A model generated the notes under the pieces. That model made no database searches and was not told the DNA's origin. It saw only the letters and a program-made list of their open reading frames with translations. The translations under genes and the position numbers were made by a program. Positions 34,871 through 46,530 of a stretch of DNA of 64,000 nt are shown here, in pieces. The first letter of the stretch is position 1; every line of letters begins with the position of its first letter. The DNA comes from Perilla frutescens (lineage: Eukaryota > Streptophyta > Magnoliopsida > Lamiales > Lamiaceae): positions 34,609,001 to 34,673,000 of the forward strand of contig BRKX01000009.1 in NCBI GenBank assembly GCA_026008535.1, given 5' to 3'.

Positions 34871-37091
34871 ATAAATCCTCAATTAAATCAGATCGCGAGC
34901 CCTAGCGGAAATAGATCTATTTCTCTCTAATCTCTCTCTCTCTTTCTTGCTCTCTCTCGATCGATCGACGGTGGCGGTGGTGCACGGTGGGAGCAGGGTT
35001 GGCGGCGGCGTCAGCAGCGGTGGAGGCCAAAACCTACTAAGTAATAACTAGTGATTATTGAAGAAGATATAATGAATCAAGCAAGCGATGAGTTCAATTT
35101 CGTAACTGTGATCTTTTATTGGTATTTTTTGTATGTATTCTACGATTTTTATATTTTACTAAACTGTGATGTTGTAATTTGCAGGATTGAACGATTTTGT
35201 TGGTTGAGGCTTGCTGAAAAACTCAAACAGATAGTATATTAATCAAACCTCCTCTTCTGGTCTCTTCTTCTGTGACGGCTCCTACACTTGTTTCAGGTTT
35301 GATTTTATATATTTCTATTTCTTCTGTTCGATTTTGTGATGTTGTGTTAAATTGGAGACTTTGTTATCTTTTTTCTATTCTTATACAATATTTGCTTCAC
35401 ATTATAATTTTAACGGCCAGAGTTATGAATCTTGATGATAGGGTTGAGAATAATGAGGAGTTTGGGGATCTGATTTTGGGTAAATAGATTTAATTAAATT
35501 TAAGTTTAAATTCATATATACAGACATTTTCTAGGGAGGTTGATGATGTCTTATGCTTCGTTGCTAGTTCCCTTTTCTTTTCTTTTCTTCAGTTTAATTG
35601 TAGATGTGTCTTTCTTCCTAAAAAGCTATTTGAATTATTAATAAAGGCCAAGCTAGTAACGTAGTAAAGGTAACTGTCAGTGCTATTACTGCACAAATTA
35701 GTTTTTTAATGCTATCTTGATCCATTGCTCATTCTACTATAGTGCATTTTGAATTGCTATCATATACTTAGGGATTAGATACATATTCTGCAAGAAACAC
35801 ACAAATCCTAAAACTAAAAGCTACCCCTTAATTAGATCGGAGTTGATAGGAAACCTGCTGCATTTTTGGTCAAAGCTGTGGATTAGTCATTGTGCAGGAA
35901 AACGCCAGTTTTACTGTCAACACTAGTAATTATTTGTTTCTTGGAGGTGAGAGTTGAGTATCGAGCAGATCTTCCAACTCTATTTGTGGTGATGATAATA
36001 CACATATAAAACATCTTTTAGGTTTAACTTAATAATTTTTGTTAATTAAGTATCTTATAATTTAAATATCATAACCAATTACTCCGTCTTAAAAAACAAA
36101 AACACATCTTGCAGCTCATCTTTCTATAGAAAAAAAATAAAGAAAACATGTGCAACTCATACTGTTAACATGAAATTCACTGGCTAAAAACTTGAATTTA
36201 CATTTGAACTCTCAGTTCATTTTTTGTTTTATACAATAGTGATTAGTGAGATTAGCTCTATTTTCTGCAACAAAAAATTATTATTTCACATAGGTTCTTC
36301 TATAGCGATTTAATGCAAGTTCAAATGCTGCTGAATTTTGTTCATGTATTGTTTGTTTTTCCTATGTGGTTTGCAAGCTTATTGCATGAGTGGGACCAAA
36401 AAAAAGCAAGTTACTGAAACCCTTCAATTACATTGCATCGTACAGTTGATGCATAAATTTGTTAAGCAATTTCAATGATGAATCCAAATGCTAATTTGCT
36501 GCAAGTTTTCCCTCTAGTTCTGTCCTAAATTTGTGTAACATGTGTATGTCATTGAATAAATTATTTATTATTTAATATAATTATTAAATGAATTATCTTA
36601 TAAGATTAATCTATAAATATCTAATTATTTAATGTAATTTATAATGATCTCACTAAATAAAATTATCCCACAATTAAATATTATATAATTAATAGTTATT
36701 AAATCTGAATAATTATCATATAAAAAGAAATAAATTACTAAGCATAATGATATTTAAATTATAAGATAAAATAAAATCTTGCAAACGAATCTTTTTATTT
36801 GGTGGATGCGTTGGAGACTTGAAGTAAATAAAAAAATAAAAAAATAGGATCTTTTATAATAATATCAAAATTCGCATGTTTTGGGCGTATATGTTTTATA
36901 ATAATATGTTTTGTGAAAATTAATATATAAATGGGATGAGGGCCCCTGGACCCCTCTTTATTAATTACTTGTATAAATGGGATGAGGGCCCCTGGACCCC
37001 TCTTTATTAATTACTTGTACAAATGGGACAAGGGCCCCTGGATCCCTTTTGGTGTTTGTTGCTAGAGAGAATTTAACTAAGTTAAACAGGA
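34871..37091 (+). other. CACTA 5' leader and intron region
   Basis: No coding block is recognisable. A ctctct-rich tract and ggtggcggtggtgcacggtgg near 34920-34995 look like a 5' untranslated exon. The remainder is AT-rich and probably intronic. It ends with the 46-bp tandem repeat. Confidence 0.5.
36927..37053 (+). repeat. 46-bp tandem repeat before tnpD
   Basis: Units start at 36927, 36973 and 37019 with ata/aca-aatggga and share agggcccctgga; 2.7 copies. The first two are nearly identical. It directly precedes the first recognisable tnpD exon. Confidence 0.88.
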
Positions 37092-40000
37092 ATGAACCGT
37101 GATTGGATATATCATCGTTATATCGATGGAGTTAGCGGTAGAGACGTAAATGAAGAGTTCCTACGAGGACTCAATTCGTTTATCGAATTTGTCTGTAGTC
37201 AGCCAAGGTTTATGTCGGGAGATCAAATTAGGTGTCTGTGTCGAAAATTGTGCAAGAATAAAGCGTTTAAGGATGTTAAGACGGTTCGAGCTCATCTTCT
37301 TCGGCATGGGTTCAAGTTCAATTATGAGGTGTGGACGTGTCACGGAGAGCGTAGTGCATTTGTTGAAAATGATGCACTTGATATTGGTGGCAGTAGTGCG
37401 CCAAATCAATACCATAACATGGTAATGGATGTTGCTAGCCCGTCATTGAACATTGACAATATGGATGACATTGAAGAGGCTCCTAATCTTGAAGCACAGA
37501 GATTTTTTGATATGTTACAAGCAACAGATAATGAGTTGTGGCCAGGTTGTAGAAATCATTCACAGTTGTCCGTTGATGAATTTGCAATCTAAGAATGGCA
37601 TATCAGAGAAGTGTTTCGATCAGATTACGGAGCTGATGAAAGAGATTATTGAGGGGTATGGGATTGTCGGTTGAGAAGATTGACTACTGCATGAACAATT
37701 GCATGCTATATTGGAAAGGTGATAGTGCACTAGAGGAGTGTAGTAGTTGTCGTGCTCCTCACTTCCAAATGAGAAATAGGAAAAAGGTAGCAATAAAAAG
37801 AATGTACTACTTTTCCTTGACTCCTCGTCTACAACGGTTGTATGCATCAAATGCTACAGCTAATGACATGAGATGGCATGCCTCATCAGTTGAAGATGAC
37901 ATTATGCGTCATCCGGCAGACTCACCCACGTGGAAGCACTTGAACTTCACATTCTCCAGTTTTGCCTTGGAGTCCCGTAATGTAAGGCTAGGTCTCTCTA
38001 CAGATGGGTTTCAACCATTTGGACAGACTGGGAACCAGTATTCTTCATGGCCCGTTATTCTTACTCCATATAATCTTCCACCTTGGATGTGTATGAATGA
38101 ACAATATATGTTCTTAATGGTGTTAGTGCCAAGACCACAGAATCCGAAAGAGAAGCTGGATGTGTTCTTACAACCGTTGATTAATGAATTGTGCCACCTG
38201 TGGAATGTAGGGGTGTGCACTTATGACGTCTCACGGAAGCAAAATTTCCAAATGAGAACGGTGCTTTTGTGGACCATAAGTGACTTCATGGCTTATTCGG
38301 TGTTATCTGGGTGGAGCACTGCTGGTAGATTGGCTTGTCCACATTGTGGAGTCTCAACAGATGCATTTACCTTATTGTGTAGTGGTAAGTAATCATGGTT
38401 TGACAACCACCGAAAGTTTTTATATCCTAATCATCCATTTCCTAGAAATAGAAGGGCATTTCTTAAGAACAAAGTGGTTACGAAGGAGGCACCAGAAATG
38501 AGAGATGGCATTGAGATTTTGAATGAAATAGAGATGTTGGGTCTTAAGAAAGTGACAGAATTGAACGACAATGCAGCCATCTCAAAGGTTCAGGGGTGTG
38601 GGTGGAAAAAGAAGAGTATATTTTGGGATTTACCTTACTGGAGCTCATTATTAATTCGGCACAATTTGGATGTAATGCATATAGAAAAGAATGTGTTTGA
38701 TAATATATTCAATACTATGTTGAATGTGAAGGGGAAAACAAAGGATATTGTAAAATCAAGAAAGGAGTTGAACCAGTATTGTGCTAGGCCCGAATTGAAG
38801 TGTAATGAGCGTACTGAAAAGTATCCAAAGGCCTGCTACACCTTGGAGAAAAAAGAAATGAATGTTCTCTTTGAATGGGTTAGAGAACTTAAATTTCCCA
38901 ATGGTTATGTGTCAAACATGAGTAGATGCGTCGATATGAAGAAGTTGAGGATGTTTGGCATGAAAAGCCATGATTTTCATGTTTTTATACAAAGGATCTT
39001 ACCAATTGCATTTCGTGAACTTCTACCTCCAAATGTCTGGAAAGCAATCACAAAGTTATGTTTCTTTTTTAAGGATCTGTGCAGCAGAAACATTAGTTTT
39101 GATGATGCTTGTCGATTACATGAAAACATCCTAATCATATTATATCAGCTTAAACGGATCTTTCCTCTAAGTTTTTTTGACTTGATGGAACATCTACCTG
39201 TTCATTTAGCTGATGAAGCTAGAGTTGCTGGGCTGGTCCAATATCGGTGGATGTATCCATTTAAGAGGTAATTACTTTGAATTATGTGTAACATAAGTTT
39301 TGATAATGCAAGGATTGAAGTCTATTTTTTTATTTAGGTATTTAGGGAGATTAAAAAAGACTGTGGGGAACAAAGCGAGGGTCGAAGGTTCAATTTGCAA
39401 TGCTTACTTAGTTCAAGAAGCGTCATCTTTCTGCCCGTTCTACTTTAAAGACCATGTTAGTACAAGGCATAGAAGTGTGCCGCACAATTATGACGGTGGG
39501 TTTGAAATGCCAGACAAAGATAATGCTGAGGCACTTTCTATTTTCAAACAGTCTGGGCAGCCTTTCGGAAAAGTTTCATAGAGGTATTTGACGAGCATTG
39601 AGTACGAAGTAATCCGAGTATATGTATTGTTAAATTGTATCGAAGTGGAACAATATATCAAGTAAGTATTGTGATGCTATATAGTTTTAACATAAATTTA
39701 CACTTGAGCAACTTGTAGGCTTATATTGAACTTATGTCCTATTTAGTGTGTTTGTAGATCAATTACGAGAAGCATACCCAAATATCTCGATTGCCGAGAT
39801 TGATGAGAAGAACAACTCTGAATTTACAAATTGGTTCACCAGTTATGTAAGTATAACCTTTTAGATCATTAACTAATAACAGAATATGAGTTTGAAATGA
39901 TTGTCTTTATAGGCACGTGCCAATTTAAGCATGTACTGGCAAGACTTTGCAAGAGGCCCATCACGACGAGTTAGCATCTATCCCGCATACTTTGTGAATA

Positions 40001-40611
40001 GATATAAATTTCACACCACCGCGTATGGGGCGCATAAGGCGATAATGAATAGCGGTGTTTGCATAAAAGGGGCTAGTTACAATAGTGGTGAGAGTGACTA
40101 CTATGGGAGATTACTAGAAGTGGTGGAAGTTGATTATCCCGGTTTGCCCACAAAAAAAACCGTGCTCTTCAAATGTGAATGGTTTGATACTTTACCAGCT
40201 GGGACACAAGTTCATCCTCTATACAAGATGGTGTCTATCAATCACAAACGGAAATACTTGGGGGATGATGCATTTGTGCTAGCAAGTTAAGCTATTCAAG
40301 CCTTTTATTGTTCATATCCAAGTTTAAATAGGTCAAAAATTGATTGGTTTGCAGTTTGTAAGACACAAGCTCGTGCTAAAGTTCACATCCCTTCACAAGA
40401 GTCCAGTCCTATTATCTCTCCACATTTTCAAGAAGATGATTTGCTCATAGTGACTGAGCTTGTCATAGATGAAAATGACGTTCATGCTTTGGTAGATGTA
40501 GATAGAGATATTGACATAGAAGATGACGATGAAGAAGATGTGGATGAGGATATTGACTTCTCTGATGATGATGATGATGATGTTGATGATGATGGTGATG
40601 ATGACAACTAA
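37092..40611 (+). pseudogene. TnpD/TNP2-type CACTA transposase (near complete)
   Basis: Starts ATG 37092 with a transposase-associated domain (MNRDWIYHRYIDGVSGRDVN; HLLRHGFKFNYEVW). A segment around 37590-37660 shows a frame change and an apparent loss of about 20 codons between LMKEII and RGMGLSVEKI. The TNP2 (Transposase_21) core follows (CMLYWKGDSALEECSSC, LGLSTDGFQPFG), with a stop at 38390. It continues in another frame through WDLPYWSSLLIRHNLDVMHI, then DUF4218 (LPVHLADEARVAGLVQYRWM). Introns are visible at 39268-39337 and near 39660 and 39850. A DUF4216 part (GRLLEVVEVDYPG) and an Asp-rich tail to 40611 follow. The enzyme cuts the transposon ends; frame breaks make this copy doubtful. 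Confidence 0.88.
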
Positions 40612-40744
40612 TTGTAGGTTAAAATATTTGTATATTTAATCTATATTTTTGATAGATATTGATATACTTGTCATATTTGTGCACTTAATCTACATTTTTA
40701 ATAGATATTGATATACTTATGATATTTGTGTTTGAATATGTTAG

Positions 40745-42391
40745 ATGTTGAGTAGCCGATGTGGTAGAGGTAGATATGTCCCTCGTCGGTTGGCTCATTT
40801 GTTTCAAGGGCGAGATTTCTCTGCACCTGGTAGTTCCTCTGCACCTGGTAGTTCCTCCACACCCTCAGGTTCCTCAGAGCCACGACCTTCACCAGAGATA
40901 TCTACAGGGTCTGCAGGGATGAGTGCTGAGGTTCGAGGGATATCATCGGGTACTCCTGATACACCAGGAGATGGATCATCTACATTGGCTCCGTCAGTGG
41001 GTCAACTGGGGATTACTTTAGCAGCTGACGGGTATGATAAAGTTCATTTTATTTGTACTTAATAATTATGCTCACATAATTAATTGTGGTGATTTGATTT
41101 GTTGATTACAATATATTTAGATCATTGCTTCCAGCATATAAGGTGTCTAATGAGATTGGTAATATTTTCAAGACATATGTGGATGAGGGGGGTATGCATG
41201 GAGATTCTTATCAGATGATACGAAGAGGGTCTACTGGGATGAGTTCAAGGTAATTTTTATTATTTCTTATTTTAATTTCTTATGTGTGTTGATAATTAAG
41301 TAATTTATTTTATTGTCTATCACTTTTGCAGAAGAAGTTCTATTGGGATACGGCTATTGATCCCCAGGTTCGCACGCAGTTTTATGCCAAAGCTGCTAGT
41401 AGGTACGCAGATTGGGTTTGCAAGGTGAAGGCCAAGAGGTTGATAAAAGGTCGGCCTGCAGAGGTGTCTGAAGCGGTGTAGGCCACTTGGTGTTCTTATT
41501 GGGATTCACCAGCTGCCCAAGAGGTTTCACGCAAGGCAAAGAAGAATCGTCTTGCTGAAGTGGACGAACCTGGTAGCGGTCTATCCACACACAAAGAAGG
41601 GTCTAGAAATGCCGTATCCTATGTTGCAGCCCTTGTAAGTAATTCATTTATCTATTAATCAATTTCAATTTTATAAACATGTGTAAATAACAGTATTTTA
41701 ATTCGACAGGCTCAAGAGAGAGGTGTCTCTATTTCTGAGACGTTGTTAGACACTTTCTACAAGATGCATCGTGTTGATGACGAGCATTACACCGATCCAA
41801 AAGCTGATCGCATTGCTGTAAGTTATTTAAATTTTAAATAATGATTAATTTTAAATGTTTAGATTTAATTTAAAAAAATGTAAAATACAGGAGGAGGTGG
41901 ACCAGATTGCAGCCGAGCTAAGCCAGCCACTTCCTGATGGTACAGATCCTCCACCCGTAGATAGAAATGTTATCTATGTTCAGCGGGCTGCCCGATCAGA
42001 TAAGGGTCGCATTTTCAGGTTATGGTCTCTGTACTCCGGCACCCAGTTGCCTGGTGGGACGACGAGTCAGGATTCTAGTGCCACCTCACCCTCAGTGGTT
42101 GCTAACCTTCCAGAGGTTAGGGAGTTACTTCTCAGCTTCAGGCGAGTCAGACGAAACAGGAGAAATTGCTACAGAAAATCTAAGACCTTGAAGCCCGACA
42201 GATGGAGAGCGATGCATTACAGACTGACAGCTAGATTGAGGGCAGAGGCTGAGGAAATGAAGAAGCAGCTTGAGGACACCTGGAGGGCACATCAGCAGGC
42301 TGAAGAAGAGCATCATCGGGACAAAGTTAGGCAGGAACTGATGTGGCAACAACTTTACCACCGTCTTGATGATCGAGATGGTCTGCCCTAG
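40745..42391 (+). pseudogene. TnpA-type CACTA protein (Transposase_24-like), five exons
   Basis: ATG 40745 (MLSSRCGRGRYVPRRLAHLF) opens a Ser/Pro-rich N-terminus. Exons by gt/ag borders are about 40745-41030, 41121-41250, 41332-41635, 41710-41818 and 41891-42391. The middle matches the plant transposase Ptta/En/Spm family (Pfam PF03004): FYWDTAIDPQVRTQFY, a segment with WCSYWDSPAAQEVS, and SISETLLDTFYKMH. The C-terminus is an Arg/Glu-rich predicted coiled coil (LRAEAEEMKKQLEDTW). One in-frame TAG near 41478 (before ATWCSYW) is the only clear break. In En/Spm the TnpA partner binds subterminal repeats and helps TnpD. Confidence 0.82.
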
Positions 42392-42599
42392 ACTCCTCTT
42401 TTATGTATTTGAGATACTTTCAGATATTTATATGTTTAAGATATTTATACACTGATACTTGATATTTTATATTTGAAACTATTTTATTTAATGCACTATC
42501 TTTTATTTTAGTAATATTATTTATCATGTTTTACAAATAATTAAAATAAAAAATAAATATAAAAATTAATTTATATATAAATAAATAACAATTAAAAAT

Positions 42600-42965
42600 T
42601 TTAGATTAGCGGCGACGGATCTCGCGTCGGGGCACCCCGTCGCATTCTAGCGACGGATCGCGTGATGGGGTACACCGTCGCTATCCAGCGACTGGGTACC
42701 CCGTCGCTAGCTAGCGATGGGGTCTAGTGACGGAAACCCGTCGCTATTTGCCAAACTCGTCGTCCCGGGCTACGGACTTAGCGACGGGGTTTTCCGTTGC
42801 TAGATCCGTCGCTAAGCCCTTGTGACGGGTGAGCCACCGTCGCGCGTGATTAGCGACGAGCGATTTAGCGACAAGGTTTTTTCCGTCGCTAGAGGATTTA
42901 GCGACGGGGCCGTATCATTATAGCAACGGAAAACCCCGTCGCTAGATCGAAATTTTTTTGTAGTG
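42600..42965 (+). repeat. CACTA right subterminal and terminal repeats
   Basis: Starting near 42605, tagcgacgg and ccgtcgcta motifs are packed in both orientations (for example agcgactgggtaccccgtcg near 42689), ending with the terminal inverted repeat TTTTTTTGTAGTG. The array is denser than at the left end. Confidence 0.87.
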
Positions 42966-45030
42966 AAAGGGCATTACTTTATAGTAAAACATACCTCGAT
43001 GGGTGATGAATGCGGTTTTTTCTTAGTCTTCTGGATGCATAAGGATCTGGTTGTATCCAGAGAAGGCATCCATGAAGCTCATTAGTTCGTGTCCAGCCGT
43101 TGCGTCCACTAGTGTGTCGATATGAGACAAGGGGAACGAATCCTTGGGGCAAACTTGGTTGAGGTCGGTGAAATCTATGCAGAGCCTATTTTTGCCGTTC
43201 TTTTTCTTTACTACCACGACGTTGGTTAGCCATTCGGGGTACTGGACTTCTCTTATGTGTCCATGTTTGAGTAGTTATTGACTTTTTCATCCACGATCTT
43301 GTTTCATTCGGAGGTGAATTTTAGTCTTTTTTGCTTCACTGGGGTCTTGTCTGGATCGACCTGCAATTTGTGCATTATAACTAAAGGATCGATACCTGTC
43401 ATGTCTTCGAACGACCATGCGAAGCAATCATGGTGCTCGGTGAAGAATCTTATCAATTTCTCTCATATTTCTGCAGTTAATCTTGACTCGATCGGCACCT
43501 TATGGTCAGGAAAGTCATGATGTATTTGAACTTCATTGAGGTCTTCCACCTCAGGTTCTTCATATCTACGATTTTCGGCACTGGTTGAAGATGATCCGAC
43601 CTCGATTTGATTAACTTCCATAGCTCATTTATGTTTGAAGGTGGAGACGTAACATTCTCGTGCCATGACTTGCTCGTCTCGAACTTCGTGAACTTCCCAA
43701 GGGGTACGGAACTTTAGGAGCTGGTGATAGGTTGATGGTACTGCCTGGAGTTCGTGGATCCAAGGTCTTCCCATTATGCCGTTATATGCTGAGGGGCGTC
43801 AATTACTTGGAATTTGGTGAAGATATTCATCCCCTTGATATAGGTGGGAAGTGTGATTTCCCCCATCATGGCTTTGTGTTCTCCGCTGAAACCGATTAAA
43901 GTGATTGACCTTTTAACGATTTCGGTTTCTTTCACCTGCATTTCTTTCGAAGTACTCAAAAAGATCACGTTAGAGGAGCTCCCATTGTCAATGAGAATGC
44001 GCCTAATCTGACAATTAGAAATTAATAAGAAAATGACTAGTGCATTGTGGTGAGGGTGTGAGAGGTCGGAAGCTTCTCTGTTGGTGAAGTTAAGGGCGAT
44101 GAGGCCATCTTGTTTGGCTTCTCTAGGGATGTTTTCGCTGTATTTTATCAAGCGGCAGTGTCTCTTTGTCGAAGACTGTGAGATCCAACTTACTTCTGAA
44201 CCTCCTATTATACAGTTCAAAGTGCGATTGACCCTCGGGGGTTCAGACGGTTGTGCTTCTTTTAAATTTTCTCTTCGCGACCAGGTCTCTTTCCCTTTCG
44301 GGGTCAGAAGGTCGGTGAGATATCCCCGCTTTAAGAGCTCTATGACTTTGAGTCTCAAGGCGATGCATTCGTCGGTTTTGTAACCATGGTCATTGTGGAA
44401 TTCACAATATTTGCTCCTATCACATTCGTTTTCTGGGGCTTTCATTTTTGTGGGTCATTTCACATTCTGTCCAAGTCCCTTGAGGGCCACAGAACTGCTT
44501 CTGATGGTGATATACAGAGGTTGTACTCTGGGAACCCCTAGAATTCGAGTCAATATGTCTTCTAATCGTTGGATCTTCTTTTCAACCTCAGATTCTGAGT
44601 CGGGCTCGTAATCTTCGAATCCAGGTGGGGGTCCTATGGGGAAATCATCCTTCCTCTTGCCCTTAAGCGCAGGTTCCCTTGTCTGTACCTGTGACGAAAT
44701 GATTAGTCAATTCATGAGTTGAGTTCAGAAGTACATGCTCTCGAAGTTCGTTGGACGTTTGGGTTCGCGAGAGCGGGGACAGTTGGGTTTTAGTAGATCC
44801 GTTCGGAAAAATATTTGGTTGTGAAATAGCTTCAACCCTAGCCTCTTTAAGGCCGAGTTCTCGGTTCGGATTGCCGCGAGTTCGACTGTGGTGGTATCTA
44901 ATTATCGCTGGATCGAACGCAGGAGTCGTGCAACATCACCATCGCCTTCCAGTGAGGGGGTCGCAGTTGCCCCATCTTTTCGAGCTTCCTGAGGGATAGT
45001 CGTCGCATCCTTTCAGTTGTTGTTCATCAT
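42966..45030 (-). pseudogene. Tat gag, protease and N-terminal reverse transcriptase, minus strand
   Basis: Start codon (CAT on plus) at 45028-45030; the frame stops after five codons but its continuation is recognisable (EARKDGATATPSLEGDG, SESEVEKKIQRLEDIL). The usual central gag domain appears deleted around 44450-44600, since the next recognisable part, 44445-43774, is the C-terminal CCHC-like motif YCEFHNDHGYKTDEC and the protease motif ILIDNGSSSNVIF. Reverse transcriptase begins near 43220 with VVKKKNGKNRLCIDFTDLNQ and FMDAFSGYNQILM, and runs to the CACTA insertion at 42965. Stops near 43470, 43300 and 43240 break the frame. The protein would form particles and copy RNA. Confidence 0.83.
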
Positions 45031-45050
45031 CTTGAAATGATCGGTCGGAG

Positions 45051-45069
45051 CCTCACGGTGGGCGCCAAA
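45051..45069 (-). other. Primer-binding site of the Tat element
   Basis: On the minus strand the LTR end (CCTTTACA) is followed by gt then ttggcgcccaccgtgagg, the kind of site seen in Tat elements. The matching tRNA was not checked. Confidence 0.65.
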
Positions 45070-45070
45070 C

Positions 45071-45692
45071 TGTAAAGGTAAAAAACTATATAATTGATCG
45101 TTCTTCGAGTCTGGGCTCCAGCGATCTACAAGACAAAGAAAACACACGTAAAGCTGGAGGATCGTCGGGGGGTTGACGATCGAACGAACTCCAACGCTCA
45201 AGTCAGAATTGAATTTAGTGAAAATAATAATAATACAAAATCGAGCGAAAATAATAAATAGGGATTGAAGAGCTCAATTTTGTCGTTGTAGAACGTTATG
45301 AGTATGTCGAGTGATAGATCCTTTGAAGATGGATTGTATGAAGATTGTTCGGGAATGGATGTTATACGTGTGATCGCTTATATTTTTTCTCCCATTATTA
45401 TGAAGGAAGCGTATATATGGAGGAGGGTTTAACCAATTTTTCGAGCTTTAGGGGATACTTTCTATCCCTTTTAGGGTTTTGACGGGGTCTTTACTTATCT
45501 CCAACGGATATGTTGACCTGGTCTCCCTAAGAGTCCGCTTATGCTCGGTTTCTTTCTTAGGCCTCTAGACTTCAGTTACCGAGACGTCGACCCTGAGATA
45601 TCGACCTCGAGGTGTAGAATTCTTTGATTCCTTAAACCTTCAAACGGCTGTGGGCCTGGTCCTTGGGCCTATGTAGAAATAGGACCTTTACA
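45071..45692 (-). repeat. 5' LTR of Tat element (uninterrupted)
   Basis: 622 bp, reading on the minus strand from TGTAAAGGTCC to ACCTTTACA, with short inverted ends. Matches the interrupted left LTR. A TATA-like sequence (catatatacgc on the minus strand) lies at about 45411-45420. Duplication cgaac follows at 45693. Confidence 0.9.
45411..45420 (-). promoter_or_regulatory. TATA-like box of Tat LTR
   Basis: The minus strand reads catatatacg in the middle of the LTR. The homologous position in the other LTR (9975-9983) lies a few bases from the gag-only element insertion. Confidence 0.45.
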
Positions 45693-45697
45693 CGAAC

Positions 45698-46108
45698 GCA
45701 TATCTTAATGCACTGAGCAGATGTCGAATCATGGACTCTTGTAACTAATCATCATAGATTTCATTATATTTCAACGGAAAATAATAGACTCGAATGGAAA
45801 AAGGATACTCTCAAACTCTACACATTTACTTTGACTCATATATATATATATATATTTGGGATTAAGGCACAAGCATTCTCCATCTATATGGAGTTTGAGA
45901 CAATTTAAGAGTAGAAGTGACAATTGCACCAGCTGAACTAAGAAATTGAGGGATGAAGACATAGGTAAAGAAGAAGAACATGGAGGTGCGGGTAAGTCAA
46001 GAGAAGACTTTTATGTCTCTCACGTAAATCTAAACCTAATTCATATAAATTGTATTTAAATGGGCTAATGGGTTGGGCCTAAGTTTCTTTTATTTAATTT
46101 GAATATGT
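45698..46108. other. Spacer between Tat element and MULE
   Basis: About 410 bp of AT-rich sequence with a short (TA)n tract near 45838-45856. No gene or repeat recognised. Confidence 0.55.
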
Positions 46109-46117
46109 TATTTTTTA

Positions 46118-46384
46118 GGGTTAATTGCCAAAAAATGCACCACCTTTCAACGAATTTGCAAATTAAACATCACTTTTCAAACGTTTCAATAAAGACACGA
46201 CCTTTCATTTTGTAGCAAAATAAACATCCCATTTCTTTTCCGGTCACCGGTAAAATGACGTGGCTTTATTTATTTCCTACGTGGACTATGATTCCTACGT
46301 GTACTTGCCACGTCAATATTTAGTTTTTAGTTAATTGCCAAAAAAATGCCCCACCTTTCAACGAATTTGCAAATTAGACACCAC
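46118..46384. repeat. MULE left arm (outer module and start of inner module)
   Basis: The outer module runs to about 46330, and a second copy of ttaattgccaaaaaaatgc begins at 46331. The inner module is cut by the hAT insertion at 46384 and continues at 58377-58495. The reverse complement of this arm is 58930-59307. Confidence 0.87.
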
Positions 46385-46394
46385 TAGGGGTGAG

Positions 46395-46530
46395 CAAAAC
46401 CGATCCGAAACCGAAAAACCGAACCGGGTTCGGTTTCGGTTTTAAAATAGTGGACCGATTTTTTATCGGTTCGGTTTCAGTTTTGAGTCCAAAATAACCG
46501 AACAAAACCGAACCGACCGATTAATAGGAT
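46395..46530. repeat. hAT-2 left subterminal repeats
   Basis: At least eight copies of ccgaac/cggttc motifs in both orientations (for example aaccgaaccgggttcggtt). The counterpart lies at 58205-58360. Such clusters in hAT elements are candidate transposase-binding sites. Confidence 0.75.

Larger units (their letters stand above)
34564..42965 (+). mobile_element. CACTA (En/Spm) transposon inside Tat reverse transcriptase
   Basis: An 8.4-kb DNA transposon with ends CACTACAAAAAAA and TTTTTTTGTAGTG and the 3-bp duplication aaa (34561-34563, 42966-42968). Both subterminal regions carry dense copies of tagcgacgg and its complement. Two genes read left to right: a TnpD/TNP2-type transposase and a TnpA-type protein. 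It sits exactly between codons of a conserved MPF/GLKNAG reverse-transcriptase motif of the Tat element. Confidence 0.93.
9637..45692 (-). mobile_element. Tat-lineage Ty3/gypsy retrotransposon, minus strand, with three nested insertions
   Basis: The two LTRs (left 9637-9991 plus 16402-16671, right 45071-45692) are flanked by a perfect 5-bp duplication cgaac (9632-9636, 45693-45697). Coding runs right to left: gag and protease (45030-43780), reverse transcriptase (43220-42966, then 34560-34100), RNase H (33635-33117) and integrase (21310-20336). Between integrase and the left (3') LTR lies an extra gene on the opposite strand. This order, the extra antisense ORF and a tandem repeat beside the 3' LTR fit the Tat group of plant gypsy elements. 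Original size is about 9.6 kb after subtracting the insertions. All genes are broken. Confidence 0.88.

Noticed and set aside
40500..40612. GATGAT-rich run as a stand-alone microsatellite
   Set aside because: It encodes the Asp-rich tail of the CACTA transposase in frame, so it is part of that gene.
45698..46108. Possible small host gene between the Tat element and the MULE
   Set aside because: No frame, splice pattern or similarity supports a gene; it is AT-rich spacer.
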